The notes under the pieces were generated by a model. The model was not told the DNA's origin. It saw nothing but the letters and a program-made list of their open reading frames with translations, and made no database searches. A stretch of 64,000 nt of DNA from Undaria pinnatifida (lineage: Eukaryota > Sar > Phaeophyceae > Laminariales > Alariaceae): positions 12,421,701 to 12,485,700 of the forward strand of contig JABAKD010000013.1 of assembly GCA_012845835.1 (NCBI GenBank), in the 5' to 3' direction. A program made the position numbers and the translations under genes. Position 1 is the stretch's first letter. Every line of letters starts with the position of its first letter. Below, piece by piece: positions 37,600 through 49,567 of the stretch.

Positions 37600-39284
37600 A
37601 TACCAACGACGACACAGCGGCAGCAGTTTTTCAGTGCCCTACTCAGCCCTACTGCTGCCTCTGCTGCTGCTGTGTTTACTGCTGTATTCTGTCTCAGTAC
37701 CGTGGATCATTTCATGTCAATATTGGATTTGGATTAGGCCGCTTGCGCCGACCTGTGGTCCCACCCATACTTCGTTGCTCCGTTGAACTGCATTTGTAGT
37801 TGACCACTGGTCCGGTAGAGGGATGTCTCACCCAAACTTCCTTATCATTGACTCAATCGTTTTTCCCGCACACGCAGCCACAGTGGTAGCCTGCTAACGC
37901 CTGCATAGCTCTGGCCGCCTTTCGTCTTGCTGCCCACTTGTCTACTAGAAGTGGCCTCGATTTTGTACTCTGGCCTGTGCTGTCGACTCCGCCTTCCAGC
38001 CACCAATCTTCATGACCTCGTCCACAGCCGCCCCAATCAGAAATGTGCAGGGGAAGCCTCCCATGCGAAAAGGAATGCATCATGAAGTGGTGCTGCAGCT
38101 CTGCCGCCCGCGAATAAATGGCGTTTGGCGTCTGAGGGTAAATATGCGCGTCGGAGCTGGGAATTATGTTTGTCCTTGTGTATCATGATATGAAAATACC
38201 CCTCCTGGTTCGTATTAGGGCGACGGCGCGACCAACGGAGCGACGGCGAGAGCGATGACGGCGCCCCAAGGCCGCCGACTACATCAACCGAGCGACCAGG
38301 TCGGTGGTCGCGACCGAGCGAGCGACCGAACGGCCGAACAACCGAGCGACCGAGCGTGCCATTAAAAGGCGGGACAAAAACGGTCCCCGAATGAACAGCT
38401 CTAGCGCCGCCACCACCAGCAGGGACCCACCAGCAGCAGCAAGCAGCACAGCAGCAGCGGTAGTGCGGTACAGCCGGCACAACACATAACAACAACAGTA
38501 GTAGTAGTAGTTTTATGCTGCTCCTGCTGTTTGAATTCTTCCCGTATGTACACGTGATACATACATGCGATACAACCACGCGCACACACGCGTGCCTAGT
38601 AGCGGGTGGTATGCAAATCTCGTCACACGGGCCATCATCATCGCCCATCCGCCGAGCGCGAGGGCCAAAAGCGGGGCGAGCGTAAAAGGGCGATCAAATT
38701 GGATGGGTCCAAGTTTGGCAAAAATAATGGAACCACGGATTTGATCGAAAATGTCTCGAATTTTGAAATTTTGATTGCATAGTGATCGCTTCTTCTTTTC
38801 GCTCCCGAAACCTATTGAGCAGAGTTGCTTGAAACCATCCCACGCACCCGGCAGTAGTATTCATAGGCTTAAGTACCCAGACCGTTTACAGGTACCAACC
38901 CCGCGCAAAGTACACAATGCTAGCCAAGCGTCCACTCTGCGTGGGGGGACATACCCCCTGCCGACGCAGGAGGCCTCATCCAAACCCAATACTTACATTA
39001 AATGGTCCACACGGTACTGAGACAGACTACATCAGGATTAATCTCCGGACCGTTCAAGCTTTTTCCCAGAAATAAACTCTTTCATTCTCATTTCCCACCT
39101 CTCAGCCATCCATTGTATCTGTCACGTGTTGGGTACCCTTTGGGGAGCGGTTGAGGCGATCATGTCGGGCGTGGACTCCTCCGTCGAAGATACAGCAAGC
39201 AGAGGACAGACCGGGCAGCGATGTTCCCAATCCTCTAGTTGTTGTATTCGGAACTATCCCGACGCCGGCTGGGTGGTGTTTTGT
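37600..39284. other. Gene-free stretch
   Basis: Only a CGAGCGACCGA-type tract at 38295-38365 and short CAG/TAG runs were noted. Frames on both strands lack motifs. Confidence 0.4.
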
Positions 39285-39365
39285 TAACGTTAAACGGATG
39301 CTTCCACCCATCCATCTACACCCAGCAAGCAACACCAGTGTCCGTGCTGATGCCCTCTACTTACT
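39285..39365 (-). repeat. Dispersed repeat R3, reverse copy
   Basis: The reverse complement carries GGGCATCAGCACGGACACTG, GGGTGTAGATGGATGGGTGG, parallel to 12935-12990 and 41218-41265. Confidence 0.6.
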
Positions 39366-41154
39366 GGTGGTACGCTGCATGTTCGACGGTGGTATCCATA
39401 CCGATGTCATCGCCTCAGAAGTAGCCCCCCAAGAGTACCCAAAAGGAAAACAGCAAGGGCAAAAGCAAGAGGGAAAATAAATAAATAATGGGGTGAAAAA
39501 CGGGGAAAAAGGGATGAATCGAAAAGGGGAAAACCGGTTTAGCGAGAACACGCACACCGGCGGTGGTAGTAGCGCAGTATCGGCTGACACGGTCTGACAC
39601 TGCGCCTCCGAGGGGGAAGGAGCAGGCCCAAATGACAAAACTAGAACAAAGCACAAGATGGTCGCAGTACATGGCTTGAGGTTATGTAGACAGGGTCTAC
39701 CTAGTCGGCCTGGAGCCTTGCTACCCTGTCTGCCGTCTCCTTGCTTTCGTCAACTACGGTCTCCCTACTCCCCCCAGTCCTCTTTCGGCTTTGTGCGTCA
39801 CGCATCCCTGGCTGCGCGGCGCTCCGAGCTCATATTTTCCTCCTCCACGTGCCACCTGCCCATGAACCGTTCGGCTGCTTTCGAGCTGTTCTCTGCTTTT
39901 GTTGCTGTGTTTTTTGCTTGCTTTGTTATTTAGCTTCGTTTTTGGTATTGGATGCATACGGGGGGCAGTGATGCGGCATGGGCACCTCTGCTGTCGTCAG
40001 AAGAAGACGAATGCTACGATAGAGGTATACCTTTTTTTGACGAAAATGGTTTCTGAATGACGGGTAAGCCAAATCGTCGGAAAATACGCCCCCTTAATTT
40101 TTCTTGCATGATTCTCGTTGTGTACATAGGCCATGGGATTGTTCGTCCGGTTGCAGTTTTATTTTTCTCCAAAGCAGTTTTTGGGAGAGGTCTTAAGCTC
40201 CCAAATTGAGGAAGCCTCAGAAAGAAACGTGGTGCACCGAATATCGTAGCACGCGTCAGAAACAGTGCGCAGGTGATAGACCATACGGCAATGCCCCTAC
40301 TCCTACACAGTAGGGTCATTCGAAACCCAATATGGTTGATGCCCCCGGCGTTGGTTGGCCGGCGTCATCTGCTTTTGTTGCTGGCTGGCTGTTGAGCTTT
40401 GTTTTTCGTATTTTGTCGTGCCTTCCTGTTCCCCTCTTTTGATCCAAATGTGTTTTCCTTTTCGTTTGCTCTTCTTTCTTGTAATTATTCGTTCATCTTC
40501 CCATCCGACAATGTGCAGGCAGCGTTAGTGTCAACGGCAGTAATAAATATGGCGAAACCATCGAAAACTAGACCAAGAAAAGCGAAAGCGCAAAATCATG
40601 AATCCAACAACCAACAACTACGAATACTAGATGTGCGTCCATATCATCCTGACCCTACCCCCTCCAGCCACCAGACCGGAGCCAAGTTTCCCCTCCCCAT
40701 GCGCTTCCGAAGAAACATCAAACGGCAATCCGCTGTCCAAATGAAAGGTTGGTTTGTAGCTGCTGCGGGTTTGTTTTAATGCGCAGAAGGTTGTGCGGTA
40801 TTGCTGCCTAATGCTGCTATCGACCGTAGCAAGGAGAGAGTCCCCGCCGTCTCGCCTTTTCTGTAGCTCTGCCCTCGTCACCCCCTCCCCCCATACACGA
40901 TTGTTCCCACCCCTAACCATGCCACCTCCAACCGCAAGGGCCAAGCCCTCTCCCCATGCACTTCCGAAGAAGCATCAAGCGACAATCCGCTGTCCAAATA
41001 AATATATCTGGCATATTTTTTCTTATTTTCTTTTCTTCTGTTTATTTTTCCTTTTTTGGTTGCAAATGTTCTGGTGTGCTGGCTTTTGCATATTCCCCCC
41101 CCCCGCGTGTTATTTGCGGTTGACACTCCATGGCCAACCCACCGTGCTGTGTTT
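39366..41154. other. Gene-free stretch with a duplicated ~50-bp block
   Basis: Two related blocks, 40690-40745 and 40955-41003 (CCCCATGC(G/A)CTTCCGAAGAA then CATCAAxCGxCAATCCGCTG), form a spaced direct repeat of about 263 bp. Nothing else recognised. Confidence 0.5.
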
Positions 41155-41300
41155 GCAATGCTTTGTGTATCCCTGTCTCGTGGTTTGTGGCCACAGAGCT
41201 CGTATCTCTAGGCAGTAGGAGGCATCGGCACGGACACTGTGTGCTGGATGTATATGGGTGGAAAATGTCAGTGTAGTGTGAAGAACACACACCGGTACAT
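41155..41300 (+). repeat. Dispersed repeat R3, copy 2
   Basis: CTCTAGGCAGTAGGAGGCAT, CGGCACGGACACTGTGTGCT and ATGGGTGGAAAATGTCAGTG parallel 12920-12995. Confidence 0.7.
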
Positions 41301-41744
41301 TGTCGGAGGGCATTTTTTGTCGGTCTCAGAACTCTACCAGTGCTTCTGCTACGCACAGCCATCAGCACAGCAGTGCCGGCACTCTACCCAGAACAACGGC
41401 ATACAGCTGCTTATATAGCAGCTATTAATAGCACTTGCTACTACGAATAATCGTAATAGCACTAGCGGACATCCTGCAAGCACAGGTCTGCAAGTCTGCT
41501 GTGTACTACACCTGGTAGGAGAAAACCTGGTTGATCGTGAACGTAGCTTTCTTCCAAGGATCTGGGACCCAGACTGTTTTAATGCTGGATTTTTTTTTTC
41601 AAATATAGATGGAAAATTAGTTACAGTGAGGGGCGGTCTGCCTATGTAAATGCGAGTATGTGCAACCCAACAATACCAGGCCTTTTCGTGCTGCAAATAA
41701 AACAGTCGCGGTGCGGTTGTTTTTTTCAGCAGAATCCTCTTACT

Positions 41745-42055
41745 AATACACGATGCGGTGCGGACTGTAGTATTTGGGAATCGCACGGTGCGGCGTGGCG
41801 CGGACTTTTGGTTGTCGATCTTCCCACCGTGCGATGAGTTGTCGCTGAAAATCGCACGGTGCCGTGCGGTTCGATAAAAACCGCCAAAAACCGCACCGCA
41901 CCGCACCGTACCTGCACCGTAGCATAAATAATGTGACTTTGACGCCCCTCTGTCTTTTTCAGGGTTTTTATTTTGTGACAGTCCACGCGGTGCGGTGCGG
42001 TGCGGTGCGGTGCGGTGCGGTGCGGTGCGGTGCGGTGCGGTGCGGTGAGGTGCGA
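41745..42055. repeat. Inverted GCGGT pentanucleotide blocks
   Basis: A right-hand run of about 12 GCGGT units (41990-42050) faces a left-hand ACCGC run (41883-41918), with further GCACGGTGCGG/CCGCACG words out to 41760. The two blocks are complementary and could pair as a large hairpin. The pentamer also occurs as CCGCACCGCACC at 32720-32735. Confidence 0.75.
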
Positions 42056-43020
42056 TTTTGCAGAATGGAATCCAAGTATTACAGGTCGTTTGTCCCCGAA
42101 TCGCGTCGAGCGATATCTGAATGCATATGACATCTGGCCCAATTACGCCTTCCTCCAGGTGGTTTCGTCAAGAAGTTTAACCAAAAACTAGCTTTGTTTC
42201 GGAGGAGGACCTCCCCGTCAACGCTTCCTGCTGAAATATTTTTGAACTGCCAAAAGGCAAAAGCGAGGCCAATAACTGCCTTACCTAATTCCTGTGTTTG
42301 TCTTCATGGCGCAGGGAGCGTGGAGCATTCGCTCGTTTTTCTCCGAACGCGCATCGTCGAATTAATCATGGTCAAACTGGTCGTCAAACTGGTTACTTCG
42401 ATCAAACTGTGGTTGTCCAGCTGGTAACGATCAAACTGAGTGTCACACTGGTTGTTCAACTCGTTGTCAAAACCCGTTGTCAAAACTCGTTGTAGTACTA
42501 ATACTATAGTAATGCTGTTGCTGGAGTCACGTTGATGCTAAGAAGAGCCCCGGTGAACACGCAGGGTGTCGGTGCTGGGTAGGTCACTCTCCCCCACGGT
42601 TCACGTATAGCGATTCCTCCTTTATTGTCCCGGTTGAGCAGTGCCGGCTTCCCGCGCCTGGCGCCGGTGAAATCGCTTTACAGAAGAAGCGACAATATGT
42701 GGAGTAGTACCGGTTGCCGGTATAGTTCCGGTATTACCGGCTGGCACATACCGGCACTATAGAGGGATCGTTTCTCATTCATCTCGATTGGCTCGTAGCT
42801 CGAACATCACGCAGAAGAGGACAGGGTAGAATGGTGTACTGCGAGAAAGGGGGATGGCCAGCTCGATCAATCCGTCGTGTTCCCGATATGCGTACCGCCT
42901 GATATAAAGCGTGACGTCACGTACTATATGAAATACATAAGACAACCGTGACCCTAGTCTATAGCTGTTCGTCATTGTCTTATGGCACTCCATGGCATTG
43001 ACCACTGACCACTCTCCTCT
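42056..43020. other. Gene-free stretch with small inverted-repeat elements
   Basis: A ~125-bp segment (42638-42766) begins CAGTGCCGGCTT and ends ACATACCGGCACTAT and contains several TACCGG/CCGGTA words; it resembles a tiny MITE. An 11-bp ACTGGTTGT-type direct repeat cluster lies at 42370-42490. Confidence 0.4.
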
Positions 43021-43281
43021 GCTTTGGGCGCCTCGCGTGAAACGTCAGGTGTGGGTAACGAGCAGGCTGTAAATCGGCAGAAACAGCAGCAGCAACAGCA
43101 GCAGCAGCATCAAACAGCAACAGTAGGAGAGGAAAAACACGGAAAAGGAGGAGGGAGAGAAGGGGGACTAGACGGCGGAGGAACAGGAGGAGGTCGAAGA
43201 AAAGCAAGAGGCGGAGGAGGAGGAGGGCGGGAAGAGGGGGGGGGACTCAACAACAAAGAACAAAACAAAGCAGAACAGAAG

Positions 43282-44184
43282 ATGCCCAGCCCCCGCCACC
43301 GTACGACAGCGAGGGCGCTCATCCGCACCATCGCGATCGCATCCGCGGTAGTGGTGGTGGTGGCCGTAGCATCTGCTCAGGGCCAACGCCAACCACAAAG
43401 CCAACGCCAACCCCAGGGTCACAACCAACGCCAACCCCAAGATCATGTCCCACGCCAACCCCAACGTCAACCGAAACCCCGAGCCCAAGCTCAAGGCCAT
43501 CACCAACCCCAACCCCAAGGCCGTCACCAACCCCAACCCCAAGGCCGTCACCAACCTCAAGGTCAAGGAAAACGCCAACAACACCGCTTCCTCCGGAAGT
43601 CTCGGATGCAAGAGGCGGATTCCCCTGCACAAGACGAAAACAGCGCCACCGGTGACGCGCGTCTGCTGGCAGGGGAGACGACCCCGACCCCGGCTCCCAT
43701 TAGCGCCCCCCTCTCCCAAACCGCCTCGTTTTATACTAACACTGCTTCTCCGTCATCCTCGAGCATCCTAGAGCAGACAGCCTCATCGGCGGCGTCGATG
43801 TCGGATTCAGATTCGATTGCCGCAGAGGGTGCATCAGATGGTAGTGACACCGTGGGGGTTACCGGTGGTGGTGACGCGGTTAGTGGTAGTGTCAACAGTG
43901 ATTCGAGCAACGGTGGCCTGAGCGACAGCGCTAAGCAGGCGTTTTATACGGGCGCGGTGGTGATCGCGGGGATAGCGGGGGTTCTGATCGTGGGGGCGTG
44001 TCTGTTCGCGTGGTGCAAGCGCGCCGCGACCGCCTATATAGAGGACGACGACGAAGCTAGCGGCGGTGCAATGTTCTCCAAAAAGCGCTGGCGTGGAGGA
44101 ATGGGGCGGCCGAACCCTCTGGTGCGAGACAGGCCAGGAGCGCTCTGTCGGAAAAAAGAGGAACCACGACGAAACAGTTCGTGA
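43282..44184 (+). CDS. Secreted/type I single-pass membrane protein, function unknown
   Basis: 300 residues, single exon, ATG 43282 to TGA 44182-44184. This ATG is preferred over the further-upstream open frame because a classical signal peptide follows immediately: basic MPSPRHRTTARALIR, then hydrophobic TIAIASAVVVVVAVASA, cut near residue 33. Next is a Gln/Pro/Arg/His-rich repeat segment (about 34-105, GRHQPQPQ units), a Ser/Thr/Gly-rich acidic linker (about 120-215), one transmembrane helix (about 219-243, YTGAVVIAGIAGVLIVGACLFA) and a short basic cytoplasmic tail beginning CKRAA with YIEDDDE. Topology predicts an extracellular or luminal stalk. No catalytic or adhesion domain recognised. 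A decayed duplicate of the 3' half lies directly downstream. Confidence 0.75.
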   Translation: MPSPRHRTTARALIRTIAIASAVVVVVAVASAQGQRQPQSQRQPQGHNQRQPQDHVPRQPQRQPKPRAQAQGHHQPQPQGRHQPQPQGRHQPQGQGKRQQHRFLRKSRMQEADSPAQDENSATGDARLLAGETTPTPAPISAPLSQTASFYTNTASPSSSSILEQTASSAASMSDSDSIAAEGASDGSDTVGVTGGGDAVSGSVNSDSSNGGLSDSAKQAFYTGAVVIAGIAGVLIVGACLFAWCKRAATAYIEDDDEASGGAMFSKKRWRGGMGRPNPLVRDRPGALCRKKEEPRRNSS

Positions 44185-44580
44185 CTTAACTCTTTTGAGA
44201 TCCAACATGGTTTCATTTCGTAACCCCTTCGGGATTCTAAATGGTTGCTTTCGTAGCTCTTGGGGGACTCAAAATGGGTAATTCCGTCACCCTATTGAGA
44301 CCCAAATTGCATTGTCTTAATCGTTCTGGGACCCAAAATGGCTCGTGTCTTCAGCTTATTTGAGGACCCAAAATGGTTATCGTTTCGTTTTTTTTGAGGA
44401 CTCAAGAATGATTCCTTTCGTAGCTCATGTGGTACTCAAATGGCTAATTCCGTCACCCTTTGAGGACCCAAATTGAATTGTGACATGACAGTTCTAGGAC
44501 CCAAATTTTTCGTTCGTGTCTTGAGCTTCTTTGGGACCCAGAAATGCTCCAGTTGTTAGCTCTTGTCAACTCAATTGAGT
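44185..44580 (+). repeat. ~33-bp minisatellite GGGACCCAAAATGG, about 11 units
   Basis: Units centre on GAGGACCCAAAATGGTT and GGGACTCAAAATGGGTAATT. A five-unit higher-order period of about 167 bp is visible: AATTCCGTCACCC occurs at 44280 and 44447, and the following GTGTCTTxAGCT recurs likewise. Starts right after the stop codon of the membrane-protein gene. Confidence 0.85.
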
Positions 44581-44599
44581 AGTTTGTGCTCGAAATAGT

Positions 44600-44905
44600 G
44601 GTGACAGCGTCAGTGGCAGTGCCGGCGACAGCAATGAGAGCAGCAGCGGTAGATGGCCTGATCGACAGCGCTAAGGAGTCGTTTTTGACCGGTGTTTGGC
44701 CGTAATAGCGGGGATAGCGGAGGTAATAATCGTGGGGGCATGTCTGTTTCGCGTTGAGCAAACGTGCCGCGACCGCCTCGCATGATAGAAAACGACGATT
44801 AGTGTAGCGGCTGGTCCGCCGTTGTCGAAATGGTGTTGGTGGCGAGGGATGGGGTGGCCGAAACCGCTGGTTTGATACAGGCTAGGATCGCTCTTCCAAA
44901 AAATA
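44600..44905 (+). pseudogene. Decayed tandem copy of the membrane-protein gene 3' half
   Basis: Aligns with 43866-44155 at an offset of about 734 bp. Shared text includes GACAGCGCTAAG, ATAGCGGGGATAGCGG, ATCGTGGGGGC(A/G)TGTCTGTT and GCCGCGACCGCCT. Frameshifting indels and stops disrupt the membrane segment and tail. No start codon or signal peptide portion is present. Confidence 0.88.
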
Positions 44906-44929
44906 TCAGAAAGCAACAACGCGATTCGT

Positions 44930-45125
44930 GTCTTAGCCCGTTTGGGACCAAATTGGGCTTTCATTCGTATTTTTGGGGGGGATAAGTCCGTAACCTTTTA
45001 TGGATCCAAAACCGGTTTTCCTCATGGTCTCCAAAATGGGTCGCGTCTCAACCGTTTTGGAGCCCAAAACGGTTGATTTCTCACACCTTTTCAACACTAG
45101 TTTCAAGTAGTTTGCTCGAAACGTG
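44930..45125 (+). repeat. Second block of the GGGACCCAAAATGG minisatellite
   Basis: About six units (TTGGGACCAAATTGGGCT ... GGAGCCCAAAACGGTTGATT) follow the pseudogene just as the first block follows the gene. Both blocks end with the same GTAGTTTG-GCTCGAAA text, so the duplicated unit comprised gene end plus minisatellite. Confidence 0.75.
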
Positions 45126-46195
45126 GGCGAGGTTATAAACGGGATCAAGGGGGCGTATTGCAGTACATGTTGATGTGCTGTAACTGCGTGGGCCCAGCAC
45201 CAATTTGGTAGGTGTTACAGATGCTGCAGGGGGTAGCAGGCGGGGGACTCTGCTTGTCAGCCCCCCCTTTTTGTGGTAGGGCTTGTTGAGGTGTTGTGGA
45301 AGTGCTGGACGTGAGAGGAGGGTTGGGGGTATGCACGTTTCTTCTCTTGCGCCCCCTCCACCCCTCATTGGTTGTGTTCCTTGGGTGGTGGATGGTAGGT
45401 GGCTGGGTGGCTGGGTGGGTGGGTGTGTCGCGTGCCTTGAGCACGCCCGTGCCTGCCTCTGTGCTTGTGTCGTTAATGCGTTTTTAATGCTGTGGTGTGT
45501 TACCTTGAAGTAAAGGTGGATTGAGTGTCTGTCTTTGCGATTGGACAAAACACATGTTTTTTTATTTTACGGGAGGTTGTGACAATTTCCGTAGTCGCTC
45601 GTCGGCACGTTTACTTTCTGGAAAAAATTACACCAGATACCGGGTATTTGCCATTTCGTGTTCTTGGATTTTTAGTATCTCATACCAGGTACTAGGAACC
45701 AGGGCATATTTTCGTTTTCTTGAATTTTTACTACTAGGTACCAGGCGTTGTCTATTGTCGTTTGTTGGGTTTTTATTGGTTCGAGATGGAGGTGGGGTAG
45801 ATGTCACTCCCTTTTTCAGGGCAAGGCGGCGATTGTTTTGTTGTTCACCATTTACGCAACAGCATAGTGTCGTCAGAGGCACCAACAGCACTCAGCCCTG
45901 ACCGGAGGCACCAAATAGAGCTCGAACACTGCTGGCGGCGACTTGTGCCAAGTGTAGGATAGCCCCCCTATAGGTTTGCACCCGATGTCTTAGGCGATAA
46001 ACTACTGGAACATAGTGTGATTTATATAAATATGTTTTTGCCGTTCGGATAAGGTAAACTGTGTAATGTGTTCTTCCTGCCGGAGGAGGCAGCCAGGGAC
46101 TGTGTGTAGTCAGTATGGGCCTTGCCAATAAGAAACGCCTCCTCAAAGCAAGACCGAGAAACCTTGTTGCTGGTTGGGTTTTGTTGGGGTTGTGA
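45126..46195. other. Gene-free stretch
   Basis: G/T-rich GGTGGGTGGGTG run at 45385-45430 and repeated ACCAGxTACxAGG words at 45630-45745. Nothing coding recognised. Confidence 0.4.
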
Positions 46196-46204
46196 AGGGG
46201 TGTT

Positions 46205-46590
46205 ACCTTGGCAGGGGGAGATGACAGGTATTGATAGCCCTGAGGGGCCGGTAGCACCCTTGTCTAGTCTAGTGGGTGTAGGATTAGGGAACGGACTACG
46301 TATTCGTGTACTTCGTGCTACCTGGGAGGGGGGTGATGTTGGTAGGGGGAGCAGGTGACAGGTATTGATTGCCCTCGACGGCCGGTAAAACCTTGGTCTA
46401 GTCTACCAGGTGTAGGATACGGGAACGGACTATGTAATTTTGTACTTGTTACTTTGGAAGTATGTGATAGGCATGGATTGACCTTGAGGACCGGTTAAAC
46501 CTTAGTCTGGTCTAAGAGGTGTAGGATACGGGAACGGGCTACGTATTTTGCCTCGATACTTCGTTTTACTTTGGAAGCCTTGTTCGGTAG
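46205..46590 (+). repeat. Tandem repeat, ~115-150-bp unit x3
   Basis: TGACAGGTATTGATxGCCCT, GGCCGGTAxxACCxTxGTCT, AGGTGTAGGATACGGGAACG and GGACTACGTATT occur in order starting near 46220, 46358 and 46470. Confidence 0.85.
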
Positions 46591-47170
46591 GAAAACCGGG
46601 GATGGGTTAGACATGCACCCTCATCTATAGGAACCACCCTACATGGGTGTGGCAGGGGATGGGTGTGAAAGAGGACCACCCTGTGAGCATAGGGTATTTG
46701 AGAAGCTTCTTTGCAGGGATTAGTGTAGCGCTCGCCGCTGAGCGCGGTTTCTTGAATCTGTTTTTCTTAACCGTCCCCAAGAAGATCTCAACTGTTTTGG
46801 GTTTTGAGTGAACGGGGGCACGTTTAGTTGTCGCGAAACGGCCGAGGGACTGAGCAGACCTTGCTTTGGCCCAGTTTGAGAGCAATTGCTTGAAATCTAC
46901 TTGGCCTTGAAACGCTAACCCTAGCTCAAAACCCTTTTGGGACTTGATTATATCTTGATTACAGTACAACAGCGACCAAAAAATGGCGATTGCGACGTTT
47001 TCAAGGGTCTACGAGTAGCGTGAGCGAGCAGTACGAGCATGTAGGATTATGCCGCACCCGTTCTGTATGTACGGCGCCTTGCATTGCTGTATTTCGGACA
47101 TCAGCGGTGTTTATCATCCCCCAATCAGCAGTGCCCGATGCCGTAAGTAATCAATTTTCATGGTCATTTT
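46591..47170. other. Gene-free stretch
   Basis: No repeat unit or coding motif recognised; a minus-strand frame (46625-46969) of 114 codons has no family signature. Confidence 0.4.
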
Positions 47171-47174
47171 TTTA

Positions 47175-47345
47175 CAACGGGTCATGACCCGGCCCGCGGG
47201 CCAGGTCAGGAGGTATTTCAAAAGTCCGCGGGTCGAGTCGGGTCGGGGTCAGGAGGTCTTCGAAATCTCACGGGTTGAGACTTGTCGGGTCTGGAGGTTT
47301 ACACAAAATATCACGGGTCGGGTCGGGTCACCTGACACCATCCCA
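47175..47345 (+). repeat. Dispersed GGGTCGGGTC-type repeat R5, + copy
   Basis: Three loosely spaced units CAGGAGGTxTTxxAAA-TC-xCGGGT(C/T)GAG; the same order appears on the minus strand at 3540-3670. The frame running through is not considered coding. Confidence 0.55.
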
Positions 47346-48928
47346 CCCGCTAGAAAGGATCCGACCCGTGAAGAGCCCACCATTTTGTTTTTTTTCCTTC
47401 TGAAGTCTCAAAGGGGCAAACGAGAAAAGAAGAGAAAAAAATCTGCGTTAATTGACCCCGACCGTGTCCTCCACAACTTCTCGGAATTAATGGTGCGGAC
47501 TGACAACCGTTTTGTTACAAAAAAAAGCTGGGCTAACGGTCGCAAAATACACCACTACTGGGGTATCTGCACCTAGCCTGGTAATGAGGCATTACGAACA
47601 GCGTGAGACTATCACATCAACCATGTTGTGGCAGCTGGACCAGATTACAAAAATGCCACAGGACAGGCGCCGGCAGCGGTGACGGCGACGGAGGTCCAAA
47701 AAATATCCGTTTAACACTAACTATAAGGTGCGTCACACGTTTTTTAATTCAAAATTCAAGTACCAAGTAGTTTAGTTTGAGCCCAAAGCATCGGTGCAAT
47801 TTTGAACGTACTTCGAGTAACCGATTGCAGGCTACAGAGAGATAAAGGTGTCGAAAATAAATGACGTTTACAGCGAACTGGGCCACGTGGGTAGGCACAC
47901 ACTACTGGTGGCAGCCGTGGCTGTGGCCGTGGGCGTATCAGGGCATCCACCTCGACCGAACCGATTAACCAACGCGCCAAGAAGCCGCAGGTAAAAGGGC
48001 GGCGCGTCCGTCCGCCCGTGAGTGCGTGTGCGAATGTATCGTGCTTTTTCGCATGTCCAGAAAAAAACAGAACGTCAACTTAATTCACGCCGGCTGGCGG
48101 CGTCGTAAAAAACTGTGCAACCCGACGTAACAACGTAAAAAAAGTTTACCAAGCACTCTGTTCTGATCTGTTCCCACCGATTGCCGGTATTATTAATACT
48201 GCCGTTGTGCAAACAGCCAAACAAGAGCCCGCACAACAACAAAAATCATAACTCAGCACCCCCCCGCCCCCACCCACCCACCCACCCACCGCCATCCTAC
48301 AAGAGCACGGACATAAAACTGCAGGGACGCATACGCTTCCTGCATCCCGCGACCTCCGCACACTCCCCAGCCTGCAAATAATACCAAACGGGTGAGGGGT
48401 AAGGCTTACAAATTTATAAATTCGAAGCACTTCCACACCATAAAAAAAACGAAAAGGAAAAAAAAAAAATCAGCGCCCCCACCCCCTCCCCGCACACGCC
48501 GCCATATTACAAGCACGCAGCGAAAACTTAGGTGATGCGACTCCTTCCCTAGTACCAGAGGTAAACGGTAAGGGGTGCAAATACGAAAAACCTATGCATG
48601 ACGCAACCAGCAGAAAACCGTAGTCCGCCGATTTCCTGCATGGGCCGGAAAACAAGATCGACACCTGCCCTCCTTTGTTTTGTTGGTGTCACATGCATGA
48701 CCCGCCAGACCTAACGTTCATGTCAGGTACTACGAGCATTATGGTGCTGCAAAAGATATGCCCGACTGAAATTCCTGATATATGGTTTAGCTCAGGCAGC
48801 TACGCCTTAGCGTATGAACTGAGCCATAGCCTGAAACGCAGAGCCTTAGCCTTATTACACCCCATCCCAAGAAACGCCAGTGCAGGTTACGTAAACTTTT
48901 TCCATTTGTACGTACTATGCAGTGCGGG
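47346..48928. other. Gene-free stretch
   Basis: C-rich CACCCACCC tract at 48258-48290; a weak direct repeat of CAGCGCCCCC/CACCCCC text around 48255 and 48470. No coding signature. Confidence 0.4.
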
Positions 48929-49095
48929 CCCCCCAATAAGGCGGTGGTGTTCCAGAGCAATATGGCCGCCTTATAGAGGGAAGCCGCCTTATCCGTTCCA
49001 GATTATGAGTGCAAATTCCCCAGCTGCGCCAAAAGCGATTTTGACCGCCTTATATCGGGATACCGCCTTATATTGGCAGACCGCCTTATTGGGGG
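48929..49095. mobile_element. AAGGCGGT terminal-inverted-repeat element, copy 2
   Basis: Ends CCCCCAATAAGGCGGT and ACCGCCTTATTGGGGG form a 16-bp perfect inverted repeat. Inside are three more CCGCCTTAT words (about 48968, 48983, 49063). About 167 bp, no coding capacity: MITE-like. Flanking target duplication not resolved. Confidence 0.65.
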
Positions 49096-49567
49096 ACCTC
49101 TACCGCGTTGCACATTGCACCGCAAAATACACCTAGTTTTTCCATGAATTTGAGGCCTTCTTCATTGCTCCAACCAGAAGTGGGAGAAAACAAAACCATA
49201 CCAGGTATATATCATACCAAGTATATGCTCCATCGGTATCACCTCCATCGGTATCACACGACTATTAAATCGGCTGATTGCCCATTGTACCACCTCACCG
49301 CACCATATTACCCCACAAAAATTCCACGTAAGTTTGTCCCCGAACTCGTGGGCGCAATTCCAAAGGGCTCAAAGGCAAGCAGGCTCAAGCGCTGTTGGTT
49401 GTCCCCGATCAGTAGCCAACACCAATGCCAAATCGTGTCGCCCCCCCCCGAAATCCTAGGTAAATTTCCACAGGGCTCAAGCCCACGAGCCATCGGAAAA
49501 CGGATGCCGGTACGACAGACATCAAATTCGATGCAGATCGACGACCAGTTGGGGGGAGAATGCTGAG

